Below, piece after piece: positions 1 through 9,012 of a stretch of DNA of 52,534 nt. Under the pieces are notes generated by a model, which worked only from the letters and a program-made list of their open reading frames with translations, did not search any database and was not told the origin of the DNA. Numbering within the stretch: position 1 is the stretch's first letter; every line of letters begins with the position of its first letter. Position numbers and translations under genes: made by a program. Source of the DNA: Rhodanobacter denitrificans (lineage in GTDB: Bacteria; Pseudomonadota; Gammaproteobacteria; Xanthomonadales; Rhodanobacteraceae); contig JAFIHF010000031.1 of NCBI GenBank assembly GCA_017848855.1, forward strand, positions 1 through 52,534, in the 5' to 3' direction.

Positions 1-2685
1 GCCGGCGTCGATGCGCACCAGGTCCAGCGCGTCGTTCAGGAGCTTGAGCAGCATGCCGCCGGAGCGCTGCATGGCGCGGGTGTAGTCCTGCTGCTTGCTG
101 TCCAGCGGCGTGTTCAAGAGCAGCTCGGCCATGCCCATCACGCCGGTCATCGGCGTGCGGATCTCGTGGCTGAGCGTGGCGAGGAACTGGGTCTTGGCGG
201 CGCTGGCCTGCTCGGCCAGGGCGCGGCGCTGCTCGCTCAGCTCGATGCGGTGGCGCTGCGCCAGCCGCCGCCGCGACGCCCACATGATCCAGCCCACCGC
301 CAGCATCAGCGCCAATGCGTACAGCAGCCACGCCCACCAGCGCAGCCACGGCGGCGCCTGCACGTGGATGCGCAGCGGCGCGCCCAGTTGCGACCATGCG
401 CCGTCCGCGCCGGCGGCCTGCACCTCCAGCGTGTAGTCGCCCGCATGCAGGCCGGCGAACTCGCGCTCGCCACGGTCGCCGACATCGACCCAGTCGGGGT
501 CGAGGCCGCGCAAGCGGTAGCGATAGCGGTTGGCCGCAGGATCGACATAGGAAGCCAGCCGGCTCTGCACGCGCAGGTCGCGGTCGCGCCAGCCGATCCG
601 CACGACCTGCCCCGGCACGACGTCGATGGCCTGGACATGGCCGCCACGGTTCACCGTGAGCTTGCTGAGGGTCAGCGGCGGCGTGCCTTGCGGCAGCCGC
701 TGCGGCAGCTGGTCCGGGTGGAAGCCCACCACCCCGCCGTTGCTGGCCGCGAAGATGCTGCCGTCCGGGAATACCGCCGTCGAACCGTTGGCGAACTCGG
801 TGTTCAGCAGGCCATGCGCGGCGCCGAAGCTGCTGAAGCGGTGCGTGCGCGCGTCCATCCGCCACAAGCCGGGGTTGGCGAACACCCACACGTTGCCTTG
901 GCGATCCGCGCGGATCGTCATCAGGTTCGGCAGGAACGGCTCGCGGCTGATGTCGATGGACCGGTCGCGCACGGCCACGCCGTTCGCGTAGCGGTAATGC
1001 GCCAGCGACTGTTCTGTCGCCGCCCAGAATCCGTCGGCATCGAAGTCCACGGCGAGCACTTCGGCATGCGGCACGCCCGGCACCGGTGCCATGCGGCCGT
1101 TGTGCGGATCCAGCCGGAGCAGTCCGCCTTTGCTGGCGTACCAGAGCGTGCCGCCATGCGCCAGCAACTGGTTCGCTATCGCCACGTCCGCCATGCCTTC
1201 GGGCAAGGGCACCGGGGCGATCGCGAGCGTGTCCGGATCGATCGCGAAGATCCCCTCGCCCCAGGAAGCGACGTAGACCTTCCCGTCGCCCGGGGCACGG
1301 ATGAACACCGGCCGGGTCATGTGCGCCTTGGCCAGGTCGAGCGGCGTCGCCTTGCCCTGGTCCAGCCGGAACACGGCGCCGCTCTCGGTGACCCACAAGC
1401 GCCCCTTGGCGTCCTGCGCCATCGACGAGATGTTGCTGTGCAAGGCGCGGCTGACGTGCTCCACCGTGCCGCGCCCCACGTCCAGCGCATCGATCCAGCC
1501 GTCGAAACCGCCGGCCAGCAGGCGGCCGTCGCGGCTGGCCAGCACGCTCAGCACGGAGACGCCCGACAGGCTGCCCGGATCGTCGGGCACGTGCGTGAAG
1601 CGCGTGAAGCCGCTCCAGTCCGGCGGCAGGTAGGCCAGGCCGGACTTGTCGAGGGCGAACCACAACCCTCCCTCGCGGTCGCGCATCGCCTGCCAGATCC
1701 GGTTGTCGGGCAGCCCGCCGGGCAGCAGCGGGTGGCTGACGATGTCCCGCAAATCGCCGCGCCCGTCGTCGAGCAGGGCGCCCTTGGTGCCGACCAGCCA
1801 CAGCCAGCCCTGCGCGTCGCGCACGCTGGCGGTGATCGATGCGCCCCGCGCCGCGAGGCGTTCGTTCGCGAACGGGCGCGCCACGCCATCCCTGCCGATC
1901 GTCAGCAGGCCGTTGAACGTCGACACGCGAATCTCGCCGGGGCGCCCCTGGATGCGCCAGATCTTGTGCAGGTCGCCGCGGAAGCCGTCGGCCACCGGCA
2001 CGGCATGGATGTTTCCATCCGGCTCGCGCACGAACAGGCCGCCGCTGGCGCCGATCCAGAGCCGGCCGTCGGCATCGGCCAGCAAGGCGCGCACCGCCAC
2101 CTCTTCCGAGCCTGCCCCCGCCGTCGCCGGCAAGGCGATGTGGTCGAAGCCGTTGCGATCCGGCCGCAGGCGATCCAGTCCGTCCTGCGTGGCCACCCAC
2201 AACGCACCGTCCGGCGTCTGCGCCATGCTCCAGACCTCGTCGCCGGCAAGGCTGTCCGGTTGCTTCGGATCGTGCGTCCATTGGCGGAAGCGACGGCTGC
2301 GCTGGTCGTAGACCATCAGGCCACTGGTGACTCCACCCATCCAGACGTCGTCGTCGCGGTCGACGTACAAGGCATAGATCTGGTTCGCCGGGAGCGAATC
2401 GGGATCCGCCGGCGAATGGCTGAATACCTTGAAGGCGACGCCGTCGTAGCGGACCAGGCCCTCGTCGGAGCCGAACCACATGATGCCGCTGCGATCCTGC
2501 GCGATGGCGTAGACCGCGCCGGACGGCACTCCGGAAGCCTGGCCGTAATGGCGGAACTGCGGCGAGGGCGGCAATTCCTCGGTCGCGGCCTTGCCTGCCG
2601 TGGCATGCGCATGCCCTGCGCCGCTGGCGGGCGCGGTTGGCATGGCGGCGGACAAGATGGCCCCCAGCACGAGCGTGGCAAACAT
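1..2685 (-). CDS. Two-component propeller hybrid sensor histidine kinase (3' end outside window)
   Basis: Reading leftward from an ATG at 2685, preceded by AGGGGA, one open frame runs 895 codons to the window edge without a stop. Residues 1 to about 28 look like a signal peptide. Then come repeated blade motifs of the Reg_prop type (for example GIMWFGSDEGLVRYDG and GALWVATQDGLDRLRP) to about residue 680, a Y_Y_Y-like beta domain (about 690-775), one membrane helix (about 780-801), and a HisKA dimerisation domain with the H-box FLATLSHEIRTPMTGVMG, phospho-acceptor His840. Known members sense extracytoplasmic ligands through the propeller; many continue into receiver and HTH domains, which would lie left of position 1. 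No ligand can be assigned and no partner gene is visible. A long frame on the opposite strand is its antisense shadow. Confidence 0.9.
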   Translation of the reverse strand, partial: MFATLVLGAILSAAMPTAPASGAGHAHATAGKAATEELPPSPQFRHYGQASGVPSGAVYAIAQDRSGIMWFGSDEGLVRYDGVAFKVFSHSPADPDSLPANQIYALYVDRDDDVWMGGVTSGLMVYDQRSRRFRQWTHDPKQPDSLAGDEVWSMAQTPDGALWVATQDGLDRLRPDRNGFDHIALPATAGAGSEEVAVRALLADADGRLWIGASGGLFVREPDGNIHAVPVADGFRGDLHKIWRIQGRPGEIRVSTFNGLLTIGRDGVARPFANERLAARGASITASVRDAQGWLWLVGTKGALLDDGRGDLRDIVSHPLLPGGLPDNRIWQAMRDREGGLWFALDKSGLAYLPPDWSGFTRFTHVPDDPGSLSGVSVLSVLASRDGRLLAGGFDGWIDALDVGRGTVEHVSRALHSNISSMAQDAKGRLWVTESGAVFRLDQGKATPLDLAKAHMTRPVFIRAPGDGKVYVASWGEGIFAIDPDTLAIAPVPLPEGMADVAIANQLLAHGGTLWYASKGGLLRLDPHNGRMAPVPGVPHAEVLAVDFDADGFWAATEQSLAHYRYANGVAVRDRSIDISREPFLPNLMTIRADRQGNVWVFANPGLWRMDARTHRFSSFGAAHGLLNTEFANGSTAVFPDGSIFAASNGGVVGFHPDQLPQRLPQGTPPLTLSKLTVNRGGHVQAIDVVPGQVVRIGWRDRDLRVQSRLASYVDPAANRYRYRLRGLDPDWVDVGDRGEREFAGLHAGDYTLEVQAAGADGAWSQLGAPLRIHVQAPPWLRWWAWLLYALALMLAVGWIMWASRRRLAQRHRIELSEQRRALAEQASAAKTQFLATLSHEIRTPMTGVMGMAELLLNTPLDSKQQDYTRAMQRSGGMLLKLLNDALDLVRIDAG

Positions 2686-2844
2686 GGCATATCCCCTACT
2701 GCTCGCCCCATCATGCCAAAGAATGTCCGCGCGAGCGCGCTCCAAGGCGGGACTCGGCTTGGCATGAGGACATGCCAGGCCGCGAACACTGCGTTCAGGC
2801 GCCGTCGCTGGTGCGCGCAGCGGCGATCGTCCAGACTTTGCCGC

Positions 2845-3468
2845 ATGTCACGCACGCGTTCCGCGCACTGGTTATCGCTGTTGCTGGCTGCACCGGCCTT
2901 GGCCGCGCACGCCGCCACGCACACGTATCGCTACGACACCGTGCACAGCCAGATCGTCTTCAGCATCGACCACGACGGCTATTCGCGGCCGTTCGGGCGG
3001 CTGCACATCGCGCGCGGCTGGCTGCGCCTGGACCCGGACGACTGGAGCCACGCGAGCACCGAGCTCGACATCGACCTCGCCGGCGTCGATATGGGCGACG
3101 CCGGCTGGAGCGCGGCGGCCTGCGGGCACGCCCTGCTCGATTGCGCGCAGTACCGCGAGGCGCACTTCGCCAGCCAATCGGTCGAGCGCAGCGACACCAG
3201 CCACGGCGTGCTGCACGGCACGCTCACCCTGCACGGCGTGAGCCGCCCGCTCGACATCCCGTTCCGCCTCAACCGCGTGGCGCGCACGCTGTACGGCCTG
3301 CACACCGTCGCCGGCTTCTCGGCCACCGCCACGCTCGACCGCAGCGCGTTCGGCATCGGCGCGTTCCCGAACTCGATCGGCCGGCAGGTGTCCGTGTGGA
3401 TGGAACTGGAAGCGATCCGCAGCGATCATGCGCAGCCCGACGACCACGCCACCAAGGATTCCCCATGA
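2845..3468 (+). CDS. YceI family periplasmic protein (first copy)
   Basis: 207 residues. The N-terminus (SHWL-like basic start, then LSLLLAAPALAAHA) is a signal peptide with cleavage near residue 24. The mature part has the YceI lipocalin-like barrel pattern: Y.YDTVHSQIVFSIDH near the start, a central FASQSVERSD, the conserved GVLHGTLTLHGVSRPLDIPF, and the C-terminal FSATATLDRSAFGIGAF. YceI proteins bind isoprenoid-type lipids in the periplasm. The stop overlaps the next start as ATGA, so it is translationally coupled to the cytochrome b561 gene. Start 2845 is chosen because the signal peptide begins there; the same frame is open far upstream only because it is antisense to the sensor gene. 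Specific function is unknown. Confidence 0.87.
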   Translation: MSRTRSAHWLSLLLAAPALAAHAATHTYRYDTVHSQIVFSIDHDGYSRPFGRLHIARGWLRLDPDDWSHASTELDIDLAGVDMGDAGWSAAACGHALLDCAQYREAHFASQSVERSDTSHGVLHGTLTLHGVSRPLDIPFRLNRVARTLYGLHTVAGFSATATLDRSAFGIGAFPNSIGRQVSVWMELEAIRSDHAQPDDHATKDSP

Positions 3469-4037
3469 AGTTGCTGAGCGACGACCGCCACTGGGGCGCG
3501 GTCGCCAAGTCCTTCCACTGGATCGTGGCGCTGGCCATCCTCGGCAACGGCGTGTTCGGCCTGTGCATGGACCTCGCCAAGAATCCGATGCAGAAGATCA
3601 ACTGGCTGGCGCTGCACAAGTCGATCGGCCTCACCGTGCTGGCGCTGATGCTGCTGCGCCTGGCCTGGCGCTGGCGCGACGGCCGCCCACGCGAGGAACC
3701 GGCGCCGCGCTGGCAGCTGCTGGCCGCACGCGCCACCCATGCGCTGCTCTACCTGCTGGCGCTGGCACTGCCGCTCTCCGGCTGGTGGTTCAACTCGGTG
3801 ACCGGCAAGCCGCTGCAGTTCTTCAAGCTGTTCAACCTGCCGGGCATCGCCGCGAAAGACGACGCGCAGCGCCACCTCGCGCATGCGGTGCACGAGTACC
3901 TGTTCTGGTTCCTCGTGCTGGTGCTGGTGGCGCACGTGGGCGCCGCGCTCAAGCACCACGTGTTCGACGGCGACGACGTGCTGCGGCGCATGCTGCCGTT
4001 CGGCAAGTTGCGCAACGACAAGGGAGAACGCGCATGA
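3465..4037 (+). CDS. Cytochrome b561 family membrane protein
   Basis: 190 residues with four hydrophobic helices and conserved histidines suited to two b haems: His18 in KSFHW, His51 in LHKS, His in ATHALLYL, and the C-terminal cluster HAVHEYLFW...VAHVGAALKHH. The family (YodB/CybB) is a small di-haem inner-membrane protein that moves electrons between quinol and periplasmic acceptors. It is sandwiched between two yceI genes with ATGA-type overlap on both sides, the arrangement known as yodB-yceI in enterics but with a second YceI here. The tight coupling suggests that the three products work together. Confidence 0.92.
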   Translation: MKLLSDDRHWGAVAKSFHWIVALAILGNGVFGLCMDLAKNPMQKINWLALHKSIGLTVLALMLLRLAWRWRDGRPREEPAPRWQLLAARATHALLYLLALALPLSGWWFNSVTGKPLQFFKLFNLPGIAAKDDAQRHLAHAVHEYLFWFLVLVLVAHVGAALKHHVFDGDDVLRRMLPFGKLRNDKGERA

Positions 4038-4591
4038 AGAAGATCCACCGACTCGCCGCCGCCGCGCTGCTCGCGCTGGCCTTGCCCGGCGCCGCACTGG
4101 CCGCCGATTACACCGTGCAGCCCGCCAGCACGCTGGGCTTCACCGGCAGCTTCCAGGGCGCCAGCTTCGACGGCAGCTTCAAGCAATGGCACGCCGCGAT
4201 CAGCTACGACCCGGCCAAGCTCGCCGCTTCGAAGTTCGACGTGACCGTGGCGATGGCCAGCGTCGCGGTGAGCGACAAGGACCAGCAGTCCGCGCTGCCC
4301 GGCAAGGATTTCTTCGACGTGGCGCAGTACCCCAGCGCGCACTTCGTCACCACCGGCTTCCGCAGCGTGGGCGGCAAGGTGATCGCCGACGGCCAGCTCA
4401 CCCTGCGCGGCGTGACCAAACCGGTGAGCCTCGCGGTGGACTTCAAGCCGCAGGGCAGGAACGCCACGCTGGACGTGAGCACCACGCTCAAGCGGCTGGA
4501 CTTCAACGTGGGCGGCGGCGACTACGCCGACACCTCGGTGATCGGCGCCGACGTGCAGGTGCATGCGCACCTGGTGCTGGTGGGCAAATGA
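4034..4591 (+). CDS. yceI: YceI family periplasmic protein (second copy)
   Basis: 185 residues, close to the usual YceI length. It has a Sec signal peptide ([23 protein letters not shown], mature end near residue 24), then [25 protein letters not shown], the core [37 protein letters not shown], and the terminal [21 protein letters not shown], all typical of canonical YceI. It is more standard than the first copy at 2845. The start overlaps the cytochrome b561 stop, preceded by AGGGAGA. It is the last gene of the three-gene operon and is followed within 8 bp by a large palindrome that probably ends transcription. Confidence 0.93.
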   Translation: MKKIHRLAAAALLALALPGAALAADYTVQPASTLGFTGSFQGASFDGSFKQWHAAISYDPAKLAASKFDVTVAMASVAVSDKDQQSALPGKDFFDVAQYPSAHFVTTGFRSVGGKVIADGQLTLRGVTKPVSLAVDFKPQGRNATLDVSTTLKRLDFNVGGGDYADTSVIGADVQVHAHLVLVGK

Positions 4592-4598
4592 TTCGCCC

Positions 4599-4674
4599 GT
4601 AGGAGCGCACCCTGTGCGCGAATGCTCTGGCGCTGATCGAAGCAAGAGCATTCGCGCACAGGGTGCGCTCCTAC
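4599..4674. repeat. Perfect 30-bp-arm palindrome between convergent genes
   Basis: Two 30-base arms (from GTAGGAGCGCACCCTGTGCG to its exact complement) around a 16-base loop. The sequence type GTAGGAGCGCACC...TGTGCGCGA recurs as an intergenic palindrome in Xanthomonadales and pseudomonads. It lies 8 bp after yceI and its right arm contains the stop codon (4671-4673) of the leftward glutaredoxin-like gene. It can act as a bidirectional terminator or mRNA-stabilising stem. Confidence 0.85.
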
Positions 4675-4907
4675 AGGGTAGCGGCGAGAAACGCCCGTAC
4701 CGCCGCCGCGTCGAACGGCCAGTCCAGTTCGCGGCCGTCGCGCATGTCGCGCAGCACCGGCACGCGCGTGCCGTAGCGCGCTTCCAGCTCCGGCGCGTCG
4801 TCCACCCACGCGCTGTCGAACTCCGGCGCCTGCGCTTCGGCCATCACGGCGAGCGCCATGTCGCACAGGTGGCAGTAGTCGCGCTGGTAGAGGACGAGAT
4901 CGGACAT
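4671..4907 (-). CDS. Glutaredoxin-like thioredoxin-fold protein (CHLC)
   Basis: 78 residues beginning [18 protein letters not shown]. The CxxC pair (CHLC, residues 12-15) follows the first beta strand as in the DUF836 / glutaredoxin-like family, and RVPVLRD supplies the cis-proline loop. These small cytosolic proteins are predicted thiol oxidoreductases; a substrate is not known. The gene is divergent from sdaA across 72 bp. Its TAG stop lies inside the palindrome at 4599-4674, so the last codons have been shaped by that repeat. Start 4907 is the only ATG placing the strand at the family's usual distance from CxxC. Confidence 0.82.
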   Translation of the reverse strand: MSDLVLYQRDYCHLCDMALAVMAEAQAPEFDSAWVDDAPELEARYGTRVPVLRDMRDGRELDWPFDAAAVRAFLAATL

Positions 4908-4979
4908 GCGCTTGCGGATGGACTGTCGCGGGGAATCGCCGCGCGTAGAATAGCGGCCCCTTCCAACCTGCAGCACGCC

Positions 4980-6362
4980 ATGGCCGTCAGCGTATTCGAC
5001 CTGTTCAAGATCGGCATCGGGCCGTCCTCCTCGCACACGGTGGGGCCGATGCGCGCTGCGGCGCGCTTCGCCGAACGCTGGCTGGAGGAGAAGGGCGTGC
5101 TGGGCCGCGTGGCGCGCGTGCGCGGCGAGCTGTACGGCTCGCTGGCGCTGACCGGCCGCGGCCACGGCACCGACAAGGCGGTGCTGCTGGGCTTCGAGGG
5201 CCAGCATCCGGACACCGTCGATCCCGACGCGATCCCCGCCGCGCTGGAGCGCATCCGCGGCAGCGGCCGCATCCGCCTGCTCGGCAAGCACGAGATCGCG
5301 TTCGACGAGAAGGCCGACCTCGTCTTCAACAAGCGCCAGAAGCTGCCGTTCCACACCAACGGCATGCGCTTCACCGCGTTCGACGCGGAAGGCCGCGAGC
5401 TGGCCACGCGCGACTACTACTCGGTGGGCGGCGGCTTCGTGGTGAACACCGACGAGGCGGCCGAAGACCGCATCGTGGCCGACACCACCGCGCAGCCGTA
5501 TCCGTTCACCACCGGCGACGAACTGCTGGCGCTGTGCGAGAAGCACGGCCTCACCATCGCGCAGCTGATGCTGGCCAACGAGCGCGTGTGGCGCAGCGAG
5601 GCCGAGGTGCGCGCCGGCATCCTCGCCGTGTGGAAGGCGATGGCCGACGGCGTGGCGCGCGGCCTGCGCTCGCCCGGTACCCTGCCCGGCGGCCTGCACG
5701 TGCCGCGCCGCGCGCCGGCGATGGCCGAGGAACTGCGCAACCAGCCCGAGGCCGCGCTGAAGGATCCGCTCACCATCCTCGACTGGGTGAACCTCTACGC
5801 GCTGGCGATGAACGAGGAAAACGCCGCCGGCGGCCGCGTGGTCACCGCGCCCACCAACGGCGCCGCCGGCATCATCCCGGCGGTGGGCCACTACTACCTG
5901 CGCTTCTGCCCCAAGGCCGACGAAAACGGCATCGTCGACTACCTGCTCACCGCGGGCGCGATCGGCATCCTGTACAAGGAAAACGCCTCGATCTCCGGCG
6001 CCGAAGTGGGCTGCCAGGGCGAAGTGGGCGTGGCCTGTTCGATGGCCGCCGGCGGCCTCACCGCCGCGCTGGGCGGCTCGATCTGGCAGGTGGAGAACGC
6101 CGCCGAGATCGGCATGGAACACAACCTCGGCCTCACCTGCGACCCGATCGGCGGCCTGGTGCAGATCCCCTGCATCGAGCGCAACGCGATGGGCTCGGTG
6201 AAGGCGATCAACGCCAGCCGCATGGCGCTGAAGAGCGACGGCAAGCACCGCGTGTCGCTCGACAAGGTCATCAAGACCATGCGCGACACCGGCCGCGACA
6301 TGAAGGACAAGTACAAGGAGACCTCGCGCGGCGGCCTCGCGGTGAACGTGATCGAGTGCTGA
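4980..6362 (+). CDS. sdaA: L-serine ammonia-lyase (single-chain, iron-sulfur type)
   Basis: 460 residues, the length of the single-polypeptide type. It begins [20 protein letters not shown] with the diagnostic SSHTVGPM segment. The C-terminal catalytic domain carries [34 protein letters not shown] and [14 protein letters not shown], whose cysteines ligate the [4Fe-4S] cluster. It deaminates L-serine to pyruvate and ammonia in the cytosol. A TAGAAT box at 4947-4952 could be its -10. The next gene on the same strand is an amino-acid permease, which suggests uptake and catabolism may be linked, although a 198-bp repeat-bearing gap separates them. Confidence 0.95.
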   Translation: MAVSVFDLFKIGIGPSSSHTVGPMRAAARFAERWLEEKGVLGRVARVRGELYGSLALTGRGHGTDKAVLLGFEGQHPDTVDPDAIPAALERIRGSGRIRLLGKHEIAFDEKADLVFNKRQKLPFHTNGMRFTAFDAEGRELATRDYYSVGGGFVVNTDEAAEDRIVADTTAQPYPFTTGDELLALCEKHGLTIAQLMLANERVWRSEAEVRAGILAVWKAMADGVARGLRSPGTLPGGLHVPRRAPAMAEELRNQPEAALKDPLTILDWVNLYALAMNEENAAGGRVVTAPTNGAAGIIPAVGHYYLRFCPKADENGIVDYLLTAGAIGILYKENASISGAEVGCQGEVGVACSMAAGGLTAALGGSIWQVENAAEIGMEHNLGLTCDPIGGLVQIPCIERNAMGSVKAINASRMALKSDGKHRVSLDKVIKTMRDTGRDMKDKYKETSRGGLAVNVIEC

Positions 6363-6368
6363 GGGGCC

Positions 6369-6439
6369 GGGACTCGGGACTCGGGGAGAGCCTGCCGCTT
6401 GCCTCCCTCTCCCCCAAGCCTCCGGCTTGGGGGAGAGGG
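6369..6439. repeat. GGGACTC heptamer pair plus CCCTCTCCC hairpin
   Basis: Two GGGACTC units (6369-6382) right after sdaA are followed by a hairpin with 16-bp arms (6405-6420 and 6424-6439, loop TCC) and the tail CTGGGGTGAGGG. Both motifs recur in the window: the heptamer in ddl and at 35872, the hairpin at 8320, 25970 and 26057. The stem is strong enough to act as the sdaA terminator. Confidence 0.75.
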
Positions 6440-6560
6440 CTGGGGTGAGGGGGCGCTCTCGAACGCCCGCCTGTGACCTGTGGCGGGTGGCATCGGATGG
6501 CCGGGTCTGCAACCATGCCACCCTTTCGGGGATGCGCGACGCGCGCTTTCAGGAGTTTCC

Positions 6561-8225
6561 ATGTCTTCCAGCAGCTCGATCCGCCGCGACGTCGGCCCGT
6601 TCGCCCTGATGCTCACCGGCCTGGGTTCGATCATCGGCTCGGGCTGGCTGTTCGGTGCGTGGCGCGCGGCTCAGATAGCCGGCCCGGGCGCGGTGTGGGC
6701 GTGGGTGATCGGCGCGGCCATCATCCTGTTCATCGCGCTGACCTATGCCGAACTCGGCGCGATGTTCCCCGAATCCGGCGGCATGGTGCGCTACGGCCAC
6801 TATTCGCACGGCTCGCTGGTGGGCTTCATCGCGGCGTGGGCGAACTGGATCGCGATCGTTTCGGTGATCCCGGTGGAGGCCGAGGCCTCGGCGCAGTACA
6901 TGTCCTCGTGGAAGTGGGCGTGGGCGAAGGACCTCTACCACCAGGCGCCCGGCGGCCACGGCGAGCTGAGCCACGCCGGCCTCGCCATCGCGGCGGTGCT
7001 GGTGATCGCGTATTTCCTGCTGAACTTCTGGAGCGTGAAGCTGTTCGCTCGCTCCAATGCGGCGATCACCGTGTTCAAGCTGGTGATCCCGGCGCTCACC
7101 GCGCTGCTGCTGATCGCCTCGGGCTTCCACCCGGAGAACTTCAGCGTGGGCATCCACGGCGAGGCGCACGCCACCGACTTCGCCGCCGTGCTCACCGCCG
7201 TCGCCATCGCCGGCATCGTGTTCAGCTTCAACGGCTTCCAGAGCCCGGTGAACCTCGCCGGCGAGGCGCACAACCCCGGCAAGAGCATCCCGTTCGCGAT
7301 CGTCTGCTCGATCGTGCTGGCCACCGTGATCTACGTGCTGCTGCAGGTGTCCTTCATCGGCGCGGTACCGCGCGAGATGCTGGCGAACATCGGCTGGCAC
7401 GGCATTGATTTCTCCTCGCCGTTCGCCGACCTCGCGATCATCCTGGGCCTGCACTGGCTGGCCACGCTGCTGTTCATCGACGCGGTGATCAGCCCCAGCG
7501 GCACCGGCATGACCTACACCGCCACCACCGCGCGCATGCTCTACGGCATGGAGCGCAACGGTACGCTGCCGAAGATCCTCGGCCGCGTGCACCCGAAGTG
7601 GGGCGTGCCGCGCCCGGCGATGTGGGTGAACCTCGTGGTGTCCTTCCTGTTCCTGTTCTTCTTCCGCGGCTGGGGCACGCTGGCCGCGGTGATCTCGGTG
7701 GCCACCATCATCTCCTACCTCACCGGCCCGGTCAGCGTGATGACCCTGCGCCGCACCGCACCCGGCCTGCACCGCCCGCTGCGCCTCGCCGGCCTGCCCG
7801 TGCTCGCCGGCATCGCCTTCATCATGTCCACCGAACTGCTGTACTGGGCGAAGTGGCCGCTGACCGGCGAGATCATCCTGTTGATGGTCGTGGCGCTGCC
7901 GATCTACTTCTACTACCAGGCCAAGGCCGGCTGGCACGATTTCGGCCGCCAGCTGAAAGGCGCGTGGTGGCTGGTCGCCTACCTGCCCGCCATCGCCGTC
8001 GTTTCCTGGGCCGGCAGCACCACCTTCGGCGGCAAGGGCTACCTGCCGTACGGCTGGGACCTCGCCGTGGTCGCGGCGATCGGCCTCGTGTTCTACCTCT
8101 GGGGCGTGAAGTCGGGCTGGCGCACGCCGTCGGTGGAAGCCGCCGAACTGGAGGCCGCCGTGCATCCGGACGCGCCGGTGGTGCCGCCGGACGAGTTCGA
8201 GGCGGAGCGCCTCATCGAGCGCTGA
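6561..8225 (+). CDS. APC family amino-acid permease
   Basis: 554 residues with about 12 hydrophobic segments. The first carries the APC signature FALMLTGLGSIIGSGWLFGA, the broken first helix that binds substrate. Other hallmarks are FSFNGFQSPVNLAGEAHNPG and the cytoplasmic loop TARMLYGMERNGTLPKILG. The start at 6561 is supported by AGGAG five bases upstream; the frame is open further upstream but without a ribosome site. It is a cation- or proton-coupled inner-membrane importer. Substrate is not decidable from sequence; proximity to sdaA makes serine or a related amino acid a reasonable guess only. The C-terminal cytosolic tail is acidic. Confidence 0.9.
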   Translation: MSSSSSIRRDVGPFALMLTGLGSIIGSGWLFGAWRAAQIAGPGAVWAWVIGAAIILFIALTYAELGAMFPESGGMVRYGHYSHGSLVGFIAAWANWIAIVSVIPVEAEASAQYMSSWKWAWAKDLYHQAPGGHGELSHAGLAIAAVLVIAYFLLNFWSVKLFARSNAAITVFKLVIPALTALLLIASGFHPENFSVGIHGEAHATDFAAVLTAVAIAGIVFSFNGFQSPVNLAGEAHNPGKSIPFAIVCSIVLATVIYVLLQVSFIGAVPREMLANIGWHGIDFSSPFADLAIILGLHWLATLLFIDAVISPSGTGMTYTATTARMLYGMERNGTLPKILGRVHPKWGVPRPAMWVNLVVSFLFLFFFRGWGTLAAVISVATIISYLTGPVSVMTLRRTAPGLHRPLRLAGLPVLAGIAFIMSTELLYWAKWPLTGEIILLMVVALPIYFYYQAKAGWHDFGRQLKGAWWLVAYLPAIAVVSWAGSTTFGGKGYLPYGWDLAVVAAIGLVFYLWGVKSGWRTPSVEAAELEAAVHPDAPVVPPDEFEAERLIER

Positions 8226-9012
8226 TCCTCGTTGCGCAATCTTGCTGCGCGCTGCGCTTTGCTCTCGCGCTCTCGCAAACGAGAAAGAGGTTTCGGACGC
8301 CGGCCGCAACCTGCTTTCTCCCTCTCCCCGTTGGGGAGAGGGCTGGGGTGAGGGGCGGGTGCCGCGACAGCCCTACGCCTCCGCACCTTGGCTCGCCTGC
8401 GGCGGGCTTTCGGTCGCCTGCCGGCGCCCGAGTCACTTCTCTTTGCTGGCCCAAAGAGAAGTAACCAAGAGAAATGGCCTGTTCAATCCGCCGACCCTAC
8501 AAGCCCGCCGTGTCGAGGGCGTTGGAACAGTGCTTGCCGACACGTCGCCCTACAGCGGCCGCCCCGCGACGTATCTGGAAACTGAGGAACAAAGCTTCGC
8601 AGCGCCTCGCCCCTCGCCTGGCGCTGCATCTCCCTCCCCTGCGTGCAGGGGAGGGTTGGGGTGGGGTGCTGTTGCTTCTGCGCGCAGGAGCGCGCTGCTT
8701 TACCTGGGGCCCCTATGCGACGGTGAGGCGTGGACGATCAGGCCGCGCAGCGGGTATCGCCAGGGATGGCGATGCCTTTTCGACCGGGCAGGAGGCCCGG
8801 CCGAAAAGCCCGGCCACGCCTCACGGACTCGGAGGGCAGGATGCCCGGAGAGCGCCGCATCGGGGTGTCGTTTCCTCTTGGTTACTTCTCCTTTGGACAA
8901 GCAAAGGAGAAGTAACTCGGCCACCAGCAGGTGGACGAAACCGCTTTGTCGCTTGCAGTAGCGGCACAAAACCGCTCTGTCGCTTGCGACAGGCAAGACA
9001 CCAAGGACGAGC
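8226..9012. repeat. Intergenic island of inverted repeats, no supported gene
   Basis: 787 bp without a believable gene; the frames that stay open have no ribosome site or family signature. It contains a CCCTCTCCCC hairpin (8320-8342), a palindrome ACTTCTCTTTG/CAAAGAGAAGT (8435-8462), a CCCTCCCCTGC hairpin (8632-8655), a related larger palindrome GTTACTTCTCCTTTG with its complement (8881-8916), and a near-exact 31-bp tandem repeat starting AAACCGCT (8938 and 8969). The two CTTCTC palindromes belong to one family and bracket about 480 bp, as a small non-autonomous element or a stack of nested insertions would. Confidence 0.7.
8881..8916. repeat. Palindrome GTTACTTCTCCTTTG with 6-base loop
   Basis: Perfect 15-bp arms (8881-8895 and 8902-8916). 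A shorter relative with 11-bp arms is at 8435-8462. The palindrome lies about 100 bp beyond the 3' end of the leftward dienelactone hydrolase gene. Confidence 0.75.

Noticed and set aside
166-2844. Very long rightward open frame covering the first 2.7 kb
   Set aside because: It is antisense to the propeller sensor kinase, is Arg/His-rich with no domain, and continues in frame into the yceI gene only by chance.
4908-6521. Long leftward frame across sdaA in frame with the glutaredoxin-like gene
   Set aside because: Antisense to sdaA; the real product starts at 4907.
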